Position numbers and translations under genes: made by a program. Under the pieces are notes generated by a model. That model searched no databases, was not told where the DNA came from, and saw only the letters and a list, made by a program, of their open reading frames with translations. DNA of 58,648 bases, taken from contig JAJPIA010000043.1 of the NCBI GenBank assembly GCA_021324975.1, positions 1 to 58,648 of the forward strand, written 5' to 3'. This DNA is from Bacillota bacterium. Its GTDB lineage: Bacteria; Sysuimicrobiota; Sysuimicrobiia; Sysuimicrobiales; Segetimicrobiaceae. Of the stretch, positions 42,189-50,725 are shown piece after piece; the stretch's first letter is position 1; every line of letters begins with the position of its first letter.

Positions 42189-42620
42189 ATGGCGACGCCC
42201 CGCGAGAATCACGAGCTGGCCCAGTGTTTTGCCTGTGGCCCGGCCAACCCCCGCGGCCTGATGCTGCGGTTCATAACCGAAGCCGGAACGGCCGTTGCCG
42301 AGACGCGGTGCTGCGCATCCTGGGTGAGCTGGCGCGGGATCATCCACGGCGGCATCCTCGCCGCGATGATGGACGAGGCGATGGGCTACGCGGTTGCCAC
42401 GCACGGCTGGACGGGCTTGACCGCGCGGCTGACGGTGGACCTACACCTGCCGGTGGCGCCGGGGCAGCACCTCACCGTCCGGGCCTGGGTTGAGCGTTGG
42501 CGACGCCGTCTGGCGCGAACGGCGGCGGAGCTCGTCACGCCAAACGGCACGGTCGTGGCCCGTGCCCGCGCGCACGTGCTGCTCGTGCAGGAGCTGCCGT
42601 CCGTCGAGCTTCACGGGTGA
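42189..42620 (+). CDS. PaaI/YigI-type hotdog thioesterase
   Basis: 143 residues from ATG 42189, preceded by GAAGGTGA. CFACGPANPRGLMLRF opens the protein, then WRGIIHGGILAAMMDEAMGYA with the HGG(x)5-6-D/E catalytic loop of the PaaI/4HBT hotdog family. It should hydrolyse acyl-CoA thioesters in the cytoplasm. It is far from the paa operon, so a direct link with phenylacetate is not supported. It sits 77 bp after DUF47 on the same strand. Confidence 0.88.
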   Translation: MATPRENHELAQCFACGPANPRGLMLRFITEAGTAVAETRCCASWVSWRGIIHGGILAAMMDEAMGYAVATHGWTGLTARLTVDLHLPVAPGQHLTVRAWVERWRRRLARTAAELVTPNGTVVARARAHVLLVQELPSVELHG

Positions 42621-42677
42621 CGCGGCGGCCGCGCGGCGCGGCTGCCCGCCGGCCGACCTGTCCGCCATCCCCTTGCG

Positions 42678-43520
42678 TCACGAGCTCCGCGGTCCTATGC
42701 GACGAAGCAGGGGACCGCTCCGCCGATGCACGGCCACATCGAAGGCCAAGAGCCCCACGCCCACGCCGAGAATCAAGAGGGTGGACAGCGCGGCCATCGT
42801 GGGATCCTGGAACGTCTCCATGTATAAGAACATCTGCACCGGCAGCGTCGTGACGCCGGGCCTGACGAGGAACAGCGTCGTCTCCAGCTGATCGAATGAG
42901 ATGATGAACGCGAATACGCCCGCGGCGAGAACGGGCAGCCGGATCTGCGGCAGCACGACATGCCAGACGACCTGCGGGACCCTCGCGCCCAAATCCAACG
43001 CCGCCTCTTCCAGCGACGGATCAAGATCGAGAAACGCCGCCCCCGTCACGATCACGACGAAGGGCAGGGCCACCACGAGATGGGTCAGGACGATGCTGAC
43101 GACCGTCCCGTTCAACCCCAGTCCGAGAAAGAAGATGAACATCGCCAGGCCGAACACGATCTGCGGGATCACGATCGGCGCCGTGAGGAGAGCCCGCCAG
43201 CCGTCCGCCCACCGCAGCCCCCGCCGCGTCAGGACGAACGCGGCCGGCGAGCCGATGAGGAGGGCGAGCGCCGCCGTCGCGGCCGCGATCTCCAGGCTGA
43301 CGCGGATCGCGCTCCCGAACTCCGGCAACTGGAAGAGGTGCGCGTACCACCGCGTGGTCAGGGACGGCGGCGGAAACAAGCTGTAGGCGGTCGCGTTCAG
43401 GGAGTTGATCATCACGATGGCGAGCGGCGCGAGGATGTACAGGACGGCGGCGCCGAGGTAGATCCTGAGCGCCACGCGGATCCAGTCGCGCCGCCGGAGG
43501 CTACTGAACCTGAAGCCCAC
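42678..43520 (-). CDS. ABC transporter permease, PotC-type (polyamine/thiamine/iron family)
   Basis: 280 residues, GTG 43520. Helix 1 follows RRRDWIRVALRIYLG; MINSLNATAYSLFPP and the EAA loop LEEAALDLGARVPQVVWHVV are diagnostic of the second permease of the PotABCD class. It overlaps the upstream permease by 20 bp. With the PotB-like permease it would carry a small cation, polyamine or similar ligand into the cell. No PotA ATPase is nearby. Confidence 0.9.
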   Translation of the reverse strand: MGFRFSSLRRRDWIRVALRIYLGAAVLYILAPLAIVMINSLNATAYSLFPPPSLTTRWYAHLFQLPEFGSAIRVSLEIAAATAALALLIGSPAAFVLTRRGLRWADGWRALLTAPIVIPQIVFGLAMFIFFLGLGLNGTVVSIVLTHLVVALPFVVIVTGAAFLDLDPSLEEAALDLGARVPQVVWHVVLPQIRLPVLAAGVFAFIISFDQLETTLFLVRPGVTTLPVQMFLYMETFQDPTMAALSTLLILGVGVGLLAFDVAVHRRSGPLLRRIGPRSS

Positions 43521-44397
43521 GGGCCCGGCCGCTACGCCGCGTGATCTGCAAGAGGATCAAGATCGCGCCGGTGGTCAGCATCAAAAGCGCAATCGACGCC
43601 ACGGTCGCGATCGGCCAATTCACGTCGATCGTGGTCTGATAAATGAGCGTGGAGAGCACCAGGACCCGCCCGCCGCCGAGCAGTTGCGGCGTGACGTAGG
43701 CGCTGAGCGCCAGCGGGAACACGAGCTGCGCGCCCGCCGCGAGCCCGTGCGCCGTGAGCGGCCACGTCACGGTTTGGAAGATGCGCCATCGAGGGGCGCC
43801 GAGATCGGCCGCCGCCTCCTTGAGCGCGGGGTCCACGCGATCGAGCGCCCCGAGGAGCGGAAACACCATAAACGGCAGGAGGACGTGCACCGTGGCGATG
43901 GCGACGCCGGTGAAGTTGTTGATCAACGGGAGCGGACCATGGGTCAGCCCCGCATGCTGCAGCGCGTAGTTCACCGCGCCCTGGCGCCCAAGCAGAACGA
44001 TCCAGCCATACGCGCGCACAACCACGCTCACGACGAGCGGCGACATCACCGCCAGCGACACCCACCGTCTTGCGCGCGGGCTGCGCACGCTCCAAATCGC
44101 GTAGGCGAGGGGATAACCGACAACCATGCAGACGAGGGTCACGACGGCCGCGAGCTTCAGCGTCGTCCAGACGTTGAGCCAGTAGTAGGCGTCGCCTGCA
44201 AACGCCCGATACGCATCCAGGCTGAAGCCGCGAATCAACCGGCCCTCGTGCAGCGTGTCGAAGCTAAAGCGGAAAAAATGCAGGAGCGGATACACAAACA
44301 GCACCGCGACGACCGCCACCGACGGCACGAGCGGTGCCCACGCCTTCCACCGGCGCGGGCCGGGCGCCGCGCCGGTCGCGCGCGGAGCGGGCGTCAG
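43501..44397 (-). CDS. ABC transporter permease, PotB-type, possible CTG start
   Basis: 298 residues if started at CTG 44397, 1 base after the stop of the solute-binding gene; from there (M)TPAPRATGAAPGPRRWKAW gives the normal basic N-terminus ahead of helix 1. No ATG, GTG or TTG lies in between; GTG 44328 (275 residues) is the conventional alternative and keeps most of helix 1. FSFDTLHEGRLIRGFSLDAY and the EAA loop LKEAAADLGAPRWRIFQTV are PotB-class features. Confidence 0.85.
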   Translation of the reverse strand: MTPAPRATGAAPGPRRWKAWAPLVPSVAVVAVLFVYPLLHFFRFSFDTLHEGRLIRGFSLDAYRAFAGDAYYWLNVWTTLKLAAVVTLVCMVVGYPLAYAIWSVRSPRARRWVSLAVMSPLVVSVVVRAYGWIVLLGRQGAVNYALQHAGLTHGPLPLINNFTGVAIATVHVLLPFMVFPLLGALDRVDPALKEAAADLGAPRWRIFQTVTWPLTAHGLAAGAQLVFPLALSAYVTPQLLGGGRVLVLSTLIYQTTIDVNWPIATVASIALLMLTTGAILILLQITRRSGRARGLQVQ

Positions 44398-44398
44398 C

Positions 44399-45484
44399 TT
44401 AGCGGCTGACCTTCGCTTTGATCATGGTGTCCCACAAGCGGTTCCACCCCTCGGTGTTCTTCGCCAGGCTGACCCAATCGAGGTTGATGACATGCTTGAG
44501 AGCCCCGCGGGGGTATGCCGCGGCCACGTTCGCCGGCAGCGGCAGGTGCGTGTTTGTCGGGACGTACAGCGTCGCCGCGGAGTACTTCGTCAAGGTGTCC
44601 GGCGCGATCAGCTCGTTGATCAAGTCGTCGAGCACGGCCAGTTGCGCCGGCGTCTCGCCGCGGGTCACCTCGATGAAGAGCGGCCACGCCACCGCGCCCT
44701 CCCTGGGAATCGCCGTGCCGATTGGCGCGCCCTGCTTCGCCCAGAGCATGGCGATCTGGAGGTCGAAGAAGGCCAGCGTGCCATCGCCGCTCACCAGCGC
44801 ATTTTCAAGCTCTTGGTTGGAGTGGATGAACGTGGCAATCTGATCGGCATGCTGGGACCATAGCTGGAACCCCGGCATGATGTTGGTGCCGCTGCCGCCG
44901 TTGAACAAGGCCGCCAACATAACCGGTTCGAGGACGTAGTCCCACAGCACGACCTTGTGTTGGAACGCGGCATTTGCCCACAAGTCGGCGTACGAGGTCG
45001 GTGGCCGTTTCACGAGTTGCTTGTTGTACACCAGGCCGAACGGGCCATAGGCAAACTCGACGCCGGTGTCCTGCGGCTGACGGAACTGGGGTGCGATCGT
45101 CTTGAGATTGGGAATCTTGGACGCGTCCAACGACTGCCACATCTCGTTCACGAGGCCTTTGGTCATCGTGTCGGCGTTGTAGTACCCGATGTCGATGAAC
45201 GGCTTGTCGGGCGTCGTCTTGAAGGCAGCGAGTTGCTGCGGAAACGTCTTCGCGTTGCTCGATTCGACGAAATCGATTTTGACGCCGGGATGGCGCTGCA
45301 TGTAGGTGCGGGCCACCGACTCCGGCACGTCCATATGCCCCGCGGCGGCGAATACGAACATCGTCAAGTGCACCGGCGCGTCGGCCGCGCCAGCGCCGCC
45401 GCCCCATGCCGCGAGACTCAATCCCAGGGCCATCACGCTGCCTGCCGCCAGCACGCGACACAGCGCGCGCGTTTCTCGCCGCAT
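44399..45484 (-). CDS. Extracellular solute-binding protein (PotD/family 1-like)
   Basis: About 361 residues from ATG 45484, with AGGAGG 6 bases upstream. A Sec signal peptide (LAAGSVMALGLSLAAWGGG) precedes a two-lobe binding protein: YMQRHPGVKIDFVESSNAKT, EFAYGPFGLVYNKQLVKRPP and EVTRGETPAQLAVLDDLI are typical of spermidine/putrescine or ferric-type binding proteins. It is the first gene of an operon with two permeases. Ligand unknown. Confidence 0.88.
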   Translation of the reverse strand: MRRETRALCRVLAAGSVMALGLSLAAWGGGAGAADAPVHLTMFVFAAAGHMDVPESVARTYMQRHPGVKIDFVESSNAKTFPQQLAAFKTTPDKPFIDIGYYNADTMTKGLVNEMWQSLDASKIPNLKTIAPQFRQPQDTGVEFAYGPFGLVYNKQLVKRPPTSYADLWANAAFQHKVVLWDYVLEPVMLAALFNGGSGTNIMPGFQLWSQHADQIATFIHSNQELENALVSGDGTLAFFDLQIAMLWAKQGAPIGTAIPREGAVAWPLFIEVTRGETPAQLAVLDDLINELIAPDTLTKYSAATLYVPTNTHLPLPANVAAAYPRGALKHVINLDWVSLAKNTEGWNRLWDTMIKAKVSR

Positions 45485-45556
45485 CACGACCTCCTCTCGG
45501 ACCAGGTCGTTGCGCGGCTTCGGTGCTCATCGCGCGGTCTCCTCTGCAGCGGACAC

Positions 45557-45575
45557 GTCCGAGCCGCGCTCGGAC
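45557..45575. terminator. Hairpin between cupredoxin and solute-binding protein genes
   Basis: GTCCGAGC (45557-45564), CGC, GCTCGGAC (45568-45575): a perfect 8-bp stem, 106 bp past the cupredoxin stop and 73 bp before the next ATG on the minus strand. It may end the cupredoxin transcript or structure the leader of the importer mRNA. Confidence 0.4.
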
Positions 45576-45680
45576 GGCAACCGGGCGCGGGGCAGCATGC
45601 GGCCTACCGACCGTGACCGTCGAACATCTCGGATCGCGCGATCGGACTGAAATATTCGCGCACGTGCGCGGAGCTGGTGC

Positions 45681-46124
45681 TTATGGTTTGTAACCGGCGG
45701 GCCACACGACGAACGTGCCGACCTGGCCGAGCGACGCGTGGTTGTACTGCTCACACAGAAAGTTGAACTGCCCGGCGCTCTTCGGCACGAACGACACCTG
45801 CGCTTCCTTGCCGTCGTCTATGAGCACGTACTTCCAACCGTCCTTGGCGACGCCTTGCTTGGCGTCGCCGGTTACGGTGAGATCGACCGCGGAGAACATC
45901 GGCGACGCGACGCTGTGGGCGCGGCCCGGGTGCTCCTTGTCGTCGTTCGTGATGTCCAGCGTGACCTTGTCGCCGACGTTCATCGTGAGCACACTCGGAT
46001 CGTACTTGAACGACGCCATGGATACCTTGATCACCCGCGCCGGCGGCGTCTGCGCCGAGGTCGTCCAATTGGTCCCGAACAGCAACGCCGTCGCAAGCAG
46101 CGCGGCCCACGCCGATCGCCTCAT
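45681..46124 (-). CDS. Secreted cupredoxin-domain protein
   Basis: 147 residues from ATG 46124, with GGGAGGG upstream. A signal peptide ends near TTSAQ. The plastocyanin-like fold shows FKYDPSVLTMNVGDKV, the first copper His in GRAHSVASP, and FNFLCEQYNHASLGQVG with Cys and second His, spaced as in type-1 copper or the related subunit-II-like sites. It likely carries electrons or copper outside the membrane. It stands alone, divergent from the glycosyltransferase gene. Confidence 0.85.
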   Translation of the reverse strand: MRRSAWAALLATALLFGTNWTTSAQTPPARVIKVSMASFKYDPSVLTMNVGDKVTLDITNDDKEHPGRAHSVASPMFSAVDLTVTGDAKQGVAKDGWKYVLIDDGKEAQVSFVPKSAGQFNFLCEQYNHASLGQVGTFVVWPAGYKP

Positions 46125-46127
46125 CAA

Positions 46128-46305
46128 CCCGATCCCTCCCTTGAGCGTAGTCTCGCGCGGCTACAGTACGCCGCGCCCGTAAAACTCGTGTCACGGCGCG
46201 GGCCCGCCTTGCCGGGCGCAGCGCCGCCGTTGCGTTTTTCGCCGGGCGGCCGAGGGGAAAATCTTCCCGGACCGCTCCGCAACGTACGGGCAGGGGAGTC
46301 GGTTC
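46128..46305. other. Divergent control region between cupredoxin and glycosyltransferase genes
   Basis: 178 bp holding the promoters of both flanking genes. The imperfect palindrome GGGAAAATCTTCCC lies near 46256-46269, in the one AT-richer patch. No hexamer pair is convincing. Confidence 0.35.
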
Positions 46306-48576
46306 ATGCGCAGGCACGTCGCACCCGGCGGTCGGACCACCGTGAGCGTAGCAATCAGAAGATTTTTGGCTTCGCTGTCCATGCCCCCAACCATGGCTGC
46401 GGTGGGCCTCGGCGCCTTGGCGCTGCTCGTGGCGGTACCGGCGTATAGCGAACGCATCACGGGCCATCCCATCGACGTCACGTGGCTGTTCACGATCAAC
46501 CTCGTCATCGTCTACGCGCTGCAGGTCGCTCCGCTGTTTGTGTATGCTGCGTTCGCCAGCCGCCCGGTGCGCCGTTTCCCGGCGTGCCCGCCGCGGACGC
46601 GGTTTCTGTGCGTTGTCCCCGCGCACAATGAAGAACGCGTCGTCCAGGTCTCCGTCGGCACCCTGCTGGCCCAACGGTACCCGCGCGACCTCTACGAGGT
46701 CTGGGTGGTGTCGGACGGCAGCACGGACGCCACCGAGGACGTCGCCGCGAGCCTGGGCGCCCACGTCATGAGCACGACGACCGGCGGGCTCGGCAAGGCC
46801 CGCGCCCTTGCCTACGCATTCCAGCGAACGCTCCGCGGCCCGGACGACGATCGCTACGTGTGCGTCGTGGATGCGGACAATCGCGTGGACCCGGACTTTC
46901 TCGCGGAGATGAACAACGCGATCTGCACCGGCGGCTTCCGATGCCTGCAGGCGTTTCAGGACGTCGTGAACGGACCGGCGAACTGGATCACCAAGGGACT
47001 CTGGATCACCACCCTGGCGTCCTCACGATTCTACAACATCGGCCGCTCCGAAGGCATCGGCAACGCGCTCATCTTCGGGACCGGGTGGTGCTGTCAGGCC
47101 GGGCTCCTCCACCGGTACTGGCCGCGGATCCAGACGCAGACCGAAGACATCGAGCTCAACGGGCTGTTGCTCTTGCACGAGGGCATCGGGGTGCCGTGCG
47201 TACCCGGCGCGCGAATCTACGACGAGAAGCCCACGAACCTCTGGATCGCGATTCGCCAGCGCCACCGGTGGATGACCGGCCACATGCGGACGGCCGGCGT
47301 GCTCTTTTGGCCGTGCCTGCTCGCGGGGCTGCGGCGGCGCGACGTGCGGCTGGTTGAGCTCGCCCTGTACTACCTGCTGCCGTTCGTCATGAACCTGGGG
47401 AATCTTCAGGTTCTGCTCTCCACGGGGCTGCAGGCCCGGTTGCTTGCGGTGCACGGTCCGGCCGCATCGCCCATCGTGCAGACGTGCGTGTTGAGCCTCA
47501 CGTTCCTGTACCTCTTTGGGTACCAGGTCATCGGCTTTGCGCTGGAAACACGGCTCTGGGGCCGGGCGCCACTATACAGCATCATGGCCGCGATCTCCAG
47601 CTTCATCACGTGGACGCCGGCGCTCGTGTGGGCGTGCTTCACCATCTCGCGGACGGACTGGATGTTTCACACCCCGCACACCGGCGCGACCGAACCCAGT
47701 GCACCCGCGATGGTACGTGTGCGGGGCGCGCTCGCGCGAGGGTGGGGAAGGGGGCTTGCACCAGCGCCGCTGCTCCGCGTGACCGCCGCCGCGGTCGCCC
47801 TGCTCGCGCTCCTGCCGGTCGCCGGACTGGGTTCAGAGGTCCCGACCGGCGGCCTGGGTGCCGCGCCCGTCATGGCGCCGGTGATCGCCGCTGCGCCCCT
47901 GGACGCGCCCTTCGGCCACGTGACCCGCGCCAAGGAAGGTTCGACGCTGGCCCGGGCGTTGGAAGCGATCCTCGCGGGGCACGCGGCGCAGGCAGTCACC
48001 TTGTTGGAACCGTTCGTGGCCGCGGATTCGCATAACATGGAAGCGGAAGGGTTGTTCGCGGCCGCCCTCTACGTCAGCGACCGTCGCGTCCAGGCGGAGT
48101 GGCAGGCGGCCGTCCTGCGGCGCCAGGACCCGTCGGGGCGGCAGACCGCGTTCCTGGTGGCGCGAGATCTGCTTCCCGCGTTCGCGAACCGTCTGCCGAT
48201 GGCGGACCAGCTCGTGGACCTGCTGACGCCGGCCGGCGGACCCGATGGGTACGTGTGGCTCGGGCAGCTCTTCGCGGAGCGAGGACGCTACGATGACGCC
48301 AGCACGATCCTCGCCTGCGGCGCCGCCGCGCTGGACGACCCGGCCGACCCGTCGTCCGCGTCGCTCCTGTCGGCGCTCGGGTTCAATGCCTGGAAGGCCG
48401 ACCTGCCGGCCACCGCGGTGACCGCGTACTGGCAGGCCATCCGGCTACGCCCGCGATCGTGGCAGCTGTACTTTGGTCTCGGCCGTGCCTACTACGCGTG
48501 GGGGCAGTACGGAGCAGCCACCGCCGCGTGGACGACGGCAGACCGGCTGCGCCACGGTGATCGAGCGACGCCCTGA
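46306..48576 (+). CDS. Processive family 2 glycosyltransferase fused to a C-terminal TPR-like domain
   Basis: 756 residues, ATG 46306 after GGGGAG. Two membrane helices (to about residue 85) lead to the GT2 domain: FLCVVPAHNEE, SDGST (Asp near 137), VDADNRVD (DxD at 189-191), TED at 279-281 and QRHRW at 318-322, the Q-x-x-R-W of polysaccharide synthases. More helices follow (to about 480), then a signal-like hydrophobic segment and a periplasmic TPR-like tail (GLGRAYYAWGQYGAATAAW). It should polymerise and export a glycan. The fusion of synthase and TPR in one chain is uncommon. Confidence 0.88.
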   Translation: MRRHVAPGGRTTVSVAIRRFLASLSMPPTMAAVGLGALALLVAVPAYSERITGHPIDVTWLFTINLVIVYALQVAPLFVYAAFASRPVRRFPACPPRTRFLCVVPAHNEERVVQVSVGTLLAQRYPRDLYEVWVVSDGSTDATEDVAASLGAHVMSTTTGGLGKARALAYAFQRTLRGPDDDRYVCVVDADNRVDPDFLAEMNNAICTGGFRCLQAFQDVVNGPANWITKGLWITTLASSRFYNIGRSEGIGNALIFGTGWCCQAGLLHRYWPRIQTQTEDIELNGLLLLHEGIGVPCVPGARIYDEKPTNLWIAIRQRHRWMTGHMRTAGVLFWPCLLAGLRRRDVRLVELALYYLLPFVMNLGNLQVLLSTGLQARLLAVHGPAASPIVQTCVLSLTFLYLFGYQVIGFALETRLWGRAPLYSIMAAISSFITWTPALVWACFTISRTDWMFHTPHTGATEPSAPAMVRVRGALARGWGRGLAPAPLLRVTAAAVALLALLPVAGLGSEVPTGGLGAAPVMAPVIAAAPLDAPFGHVTRAKEGSTLARALEAILAGHAAQAVTLLEPFVAADSHNMEAEGLFAAALYVSDRRVQAEWQAAVLRRQDPSGRQTAFLVARDLLPAFANRLPMADQLVDLLTPAGGPDGYVWLGQLFAERGRYDDASTILACGAAALDDPADPSSASLLSALGFNAWKADLPATAVTAYWQAIRLRPRSWQLYFGLGRAYYAWGQYGAATAAWTTADRLRHGDRATP

Positions 48577-48645
48577 CAGGAGCAAGACAACCACATTCGT
48601 AACCGCGCCGGCCAGGGAAGCGCCCAGCGCAGCGCCGCTCGACCC

Positions 48646-50205
48646 TCAGGTTTGCCGGCCGAGGTACGCGCGCACAGCACCGCCGGCGGTGACGATCCAC
48701 CGCGGCCCGCCGAGCAGCACCCCTAAGATGTCGTACCAGCTCCAATGGTACCAGGCGAAGGCCTGGGGAAGCAGGACGCGCGGCTCGGCGCCGCGGTGCA
48801 CGTCCGCGGCCGCGCGATTCGTAATGGCGACCGCTGCGACAAAGCCTGCGTACGGATCGTCGCCGAGCGACACCAGCCCGTAGTTCGAGTTTTCACCGTC
48901 CCCGCGGCCCTGACGGGGCTCGTCGGCCCAGCGGAACCAGTGATATCCGATGGCTTCCGGCAGGCTCTCCAGCCTCGTCACATAGTCGACGTAGGCCCAC
49001 GCACGCGTCCACTCGTTGAACACCCATGGCCCCGCTCCCACGGTGTTCGGGAGACCCGAGTCGAGCGCGCGAAACGAGAATTCGCTAATGAGGATCGGCC
49101 GCCCCGTCACGGCGTAGGAGCGCTCCACCGCCGCGCGAGGATCGCGGTCGTACAGATTGAGCGACACGACATCGGCCGCGCGGGCCGCGACGAGCACGGG
49201 TGTCGGGGGTAGCCCCACGAATCGGGCTCCGAGGTACAGGTGGTTTGGATCCGCTCGATGGATGGCCTCGGCCGACACCGCGAAGTAGCGCTCGGCGACC
49301 AGAGCGAGAAACGCGTCGGCGTCTGCGCGGTACGCCGCCGCCGGCGCCTGCGCCGGCAGGTCCCAGAAGTCCAGGGCCGCCACGCCCCAGGCGCGGTCCA
49401 GCGCCGCGATGTTATCCTGATACCGGGCCCGGAGGAATTGCACGGCCCGCCTGCGCCCGGGGGCGGTGGGGGCCATCTCGAGGTAGGCGCCCAAGACAGT
49501 CCCGCGGTGACGCCAGTCCGTCCCCCACCATAGCTCGTTGTCGCTGAAATAGCCGACGAGCATCCGGTCGTGCGAACGCGGCGCCGCGTCGTGCGCAGCA
49601 ATCGCGGTGGCGGTCCGCTTGAATCTCGGATCGAACACGTCCGCCGGCCAGCCCTGCGCCGAGACGGCACCGGATCGGGCCGCGAAGTCGAGAATGACCG
49701 TGTAGGGGACGCGCTGGGACCAGAGGGCCTCGTCGGACCACGCTCCGAGCGTGTTGAAGCCCCATCCGTGCAAGCGCGCCATGGCCGCCCGAATCCACGC
49801 CTGCGGTCCGTGATACCGCCGATCGGCCGCTTCCTGGTAGGGAGAGGGCCCGCTCCCCAGAATCCGGTCGCCGTCGTAGGTGACGTTGTCGATGCCGATG
49901 GACAGCGTCGCGTGGCCGTCCGGGTCCACGAGCCACCACACGCCCTGGTGCTCCTCGACCCGGAAGTACCCCGGAGGGTACGCGGGCGGATTCAGCACCG
50001 GGACGCCGTCGAACGGCGCGGCCGTGGTGAGGCCGAGGCCAAACAAGCCGATGAGCATCGCCGCGGTCGCCCGCGGCAAAACGGCGCCCGCCCACCGGCC
50101 CCACAGACGCGCACTGATCCCGCGCCCGGCCTTCCGGGCTGTCCGAATCAGTGTCCACAACGCTTGGCCTACGCGCGCGGTAGAAACAAGCCGTGGTGCG
50201 ATCAT
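48646..50205 (-). CDS. Agarase-like (GH50/GH-A clan) glycoside hydrolase
   Basis: About 519 residues from ATG 50205, which has AGAGGT upstream; GTG 50220 is the alternative. One N-terminal hydrophobic segment suggests membrane anchoring or export. LVGYFSDNELWWGTDW supplies the acid/base Glu (about 224) and RPILISEFSFRALDSG the nucleophile Glu (about 375); both resemble GH50 beta-agarases. True substrate may be another beta-linked glycan, perhaps the product of the convergent synthase. Confidence 0.78.
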   Translation of the reverse strand: MIAPRLVSTARVGQALWTLIRTARKAGRGISARLWGRWAGAVLPRATAAMLIGLFGLGLTTAAPFDGVPVLNPPAYPPGYFRVEEHQGVWWLVDPDGHATLSIGIDNVTYDGDRILGSGPSPYQEAADRRYHGPQAWIRAAMARLHGWGFNTLGAWSDEALWSQRVPYTVILDFAARSGAVSAQGWPADVFDPRFKRTATAIAAHDAAPRSHDRMLVGYFSDNELWWGTDWRHRGTVLGAYLEMAPTAPGRRRAVQFLRARYQDNIAALDRAWGVAALDFWDLPAQAPAAAYRADADAFLALVAERYFAVSAEAIHRADPNHLYLGARFVGLPPTPVLVAARAADVVSLNLYDRDPRAAVERSYAVTGRPILISEFSFRALDSGLPNTVGAGPWVFNEWTRAWAYVDYVTRLESLPEAIGYHWFRWADEPRQGRGDGENSNYGLVSLGDDPYAGFVAAVAITNRAAADVHRGAEPRVLLPQAFAWYHWSWYDILGVLLGGPRWIVTAGGAVRAYLGRQT

Positions 50206-50410
50206 GCGACCTCTATGCACATCCTCATGCCGACTATTTACAACGCGCGGCCCGTGCGTTCGGTTCCCGTCCGATTGCCCATTCCGGCCTCACTGTAGCG
50301 GCCAAGCGGCAGGGCAGGGGGTGGGGCCCAGCGGTGCCGGCTCTCCCGAAGGCCGGGCGAGGATACTGCGTGCGTGTCTGGCTTAGAGTGGGTTTGCAGA
50401 CGGTCGTGTT

Positions 50411-50451
50411 TGATGCTAATATTGCATCAGTATGATGCAACCATGATGCAA
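50411..50451 (+). promoter_or_regulatory. Phased operator of the toxin-antitoxin operon
   Basis: Four half-sites at exactly 11-bp steps: TGATGCTA (50411), TTGCATCA inverted (50422), TGATGCAA (50433) and TGATGCAA (50444). The first two form the palindrome TGATGCTAATATTGCATCA, which contains a -10-like TAATAT (50417-50422). One helical turn between sites fits cooperative binding of ribbon-helix-helix dimers and autorepression. Confidence 0.72.
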
Positions 50452-50462
50452 GGGGGACCGTA

Positions 50463-50723
50463 ATGAAAGTGATAACCTTACGCAATCTCCCTCCGGACCT
50501 TGCCCGAACGATCCGGCGAAGAGCCGACGAGAGCCGGACGAGCGTCAGCAAAACGATCCTGACGCTCCTGGAGGAACACCTCGGCACCGTCGGACGCTCC
50601 GGGAGTCGCCGGGTCTACCACGATCTCGATGCCCTATACGGCTCCTGGGCCAAGGACGAGGCCGAAGCGCTAAGCGCGTCCCTCGCCAACCAACGTGCGA
50701 TCGACGAGGACGTCTGGAAGTAG
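50463..50723 (+). CDS. FitA/VapB-like ribbon-helix-helix antitoxin
   Basis: 86 residues. MKVITLRNLPPDLARTIRRR is the ribbon and first helix of an RHH/Arc-type DNA-binding domain in FitA-like antitoxins; the C-terminal part (DALYGSWAKDEAEALSAS, then DEDVWK) is the toxin-binding tail. It should neutralise the PIN toxin encoded 2 bp downstream and repress the operon through the phased sites upstream. ATG 50463 follows AGGGGG. Confidence 0.93.
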   Translation: MKVITLRNLPPDLARTIRRRADESRTSVSKTILTLLEEHLGTVGRSGSRRVYHDLDALYGSWAKDEAEALSASLANQRAIDEDVWK

Positions 50724-50725
50724 GC

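Noticed and set aside
42189-42620. Assigning the thioesterase as paaI of the phenylacetate pathway
   Set aside because: It lies 30 kb from paaABCD behind the phosphate-uptake genes, and the hotdog family is broad.
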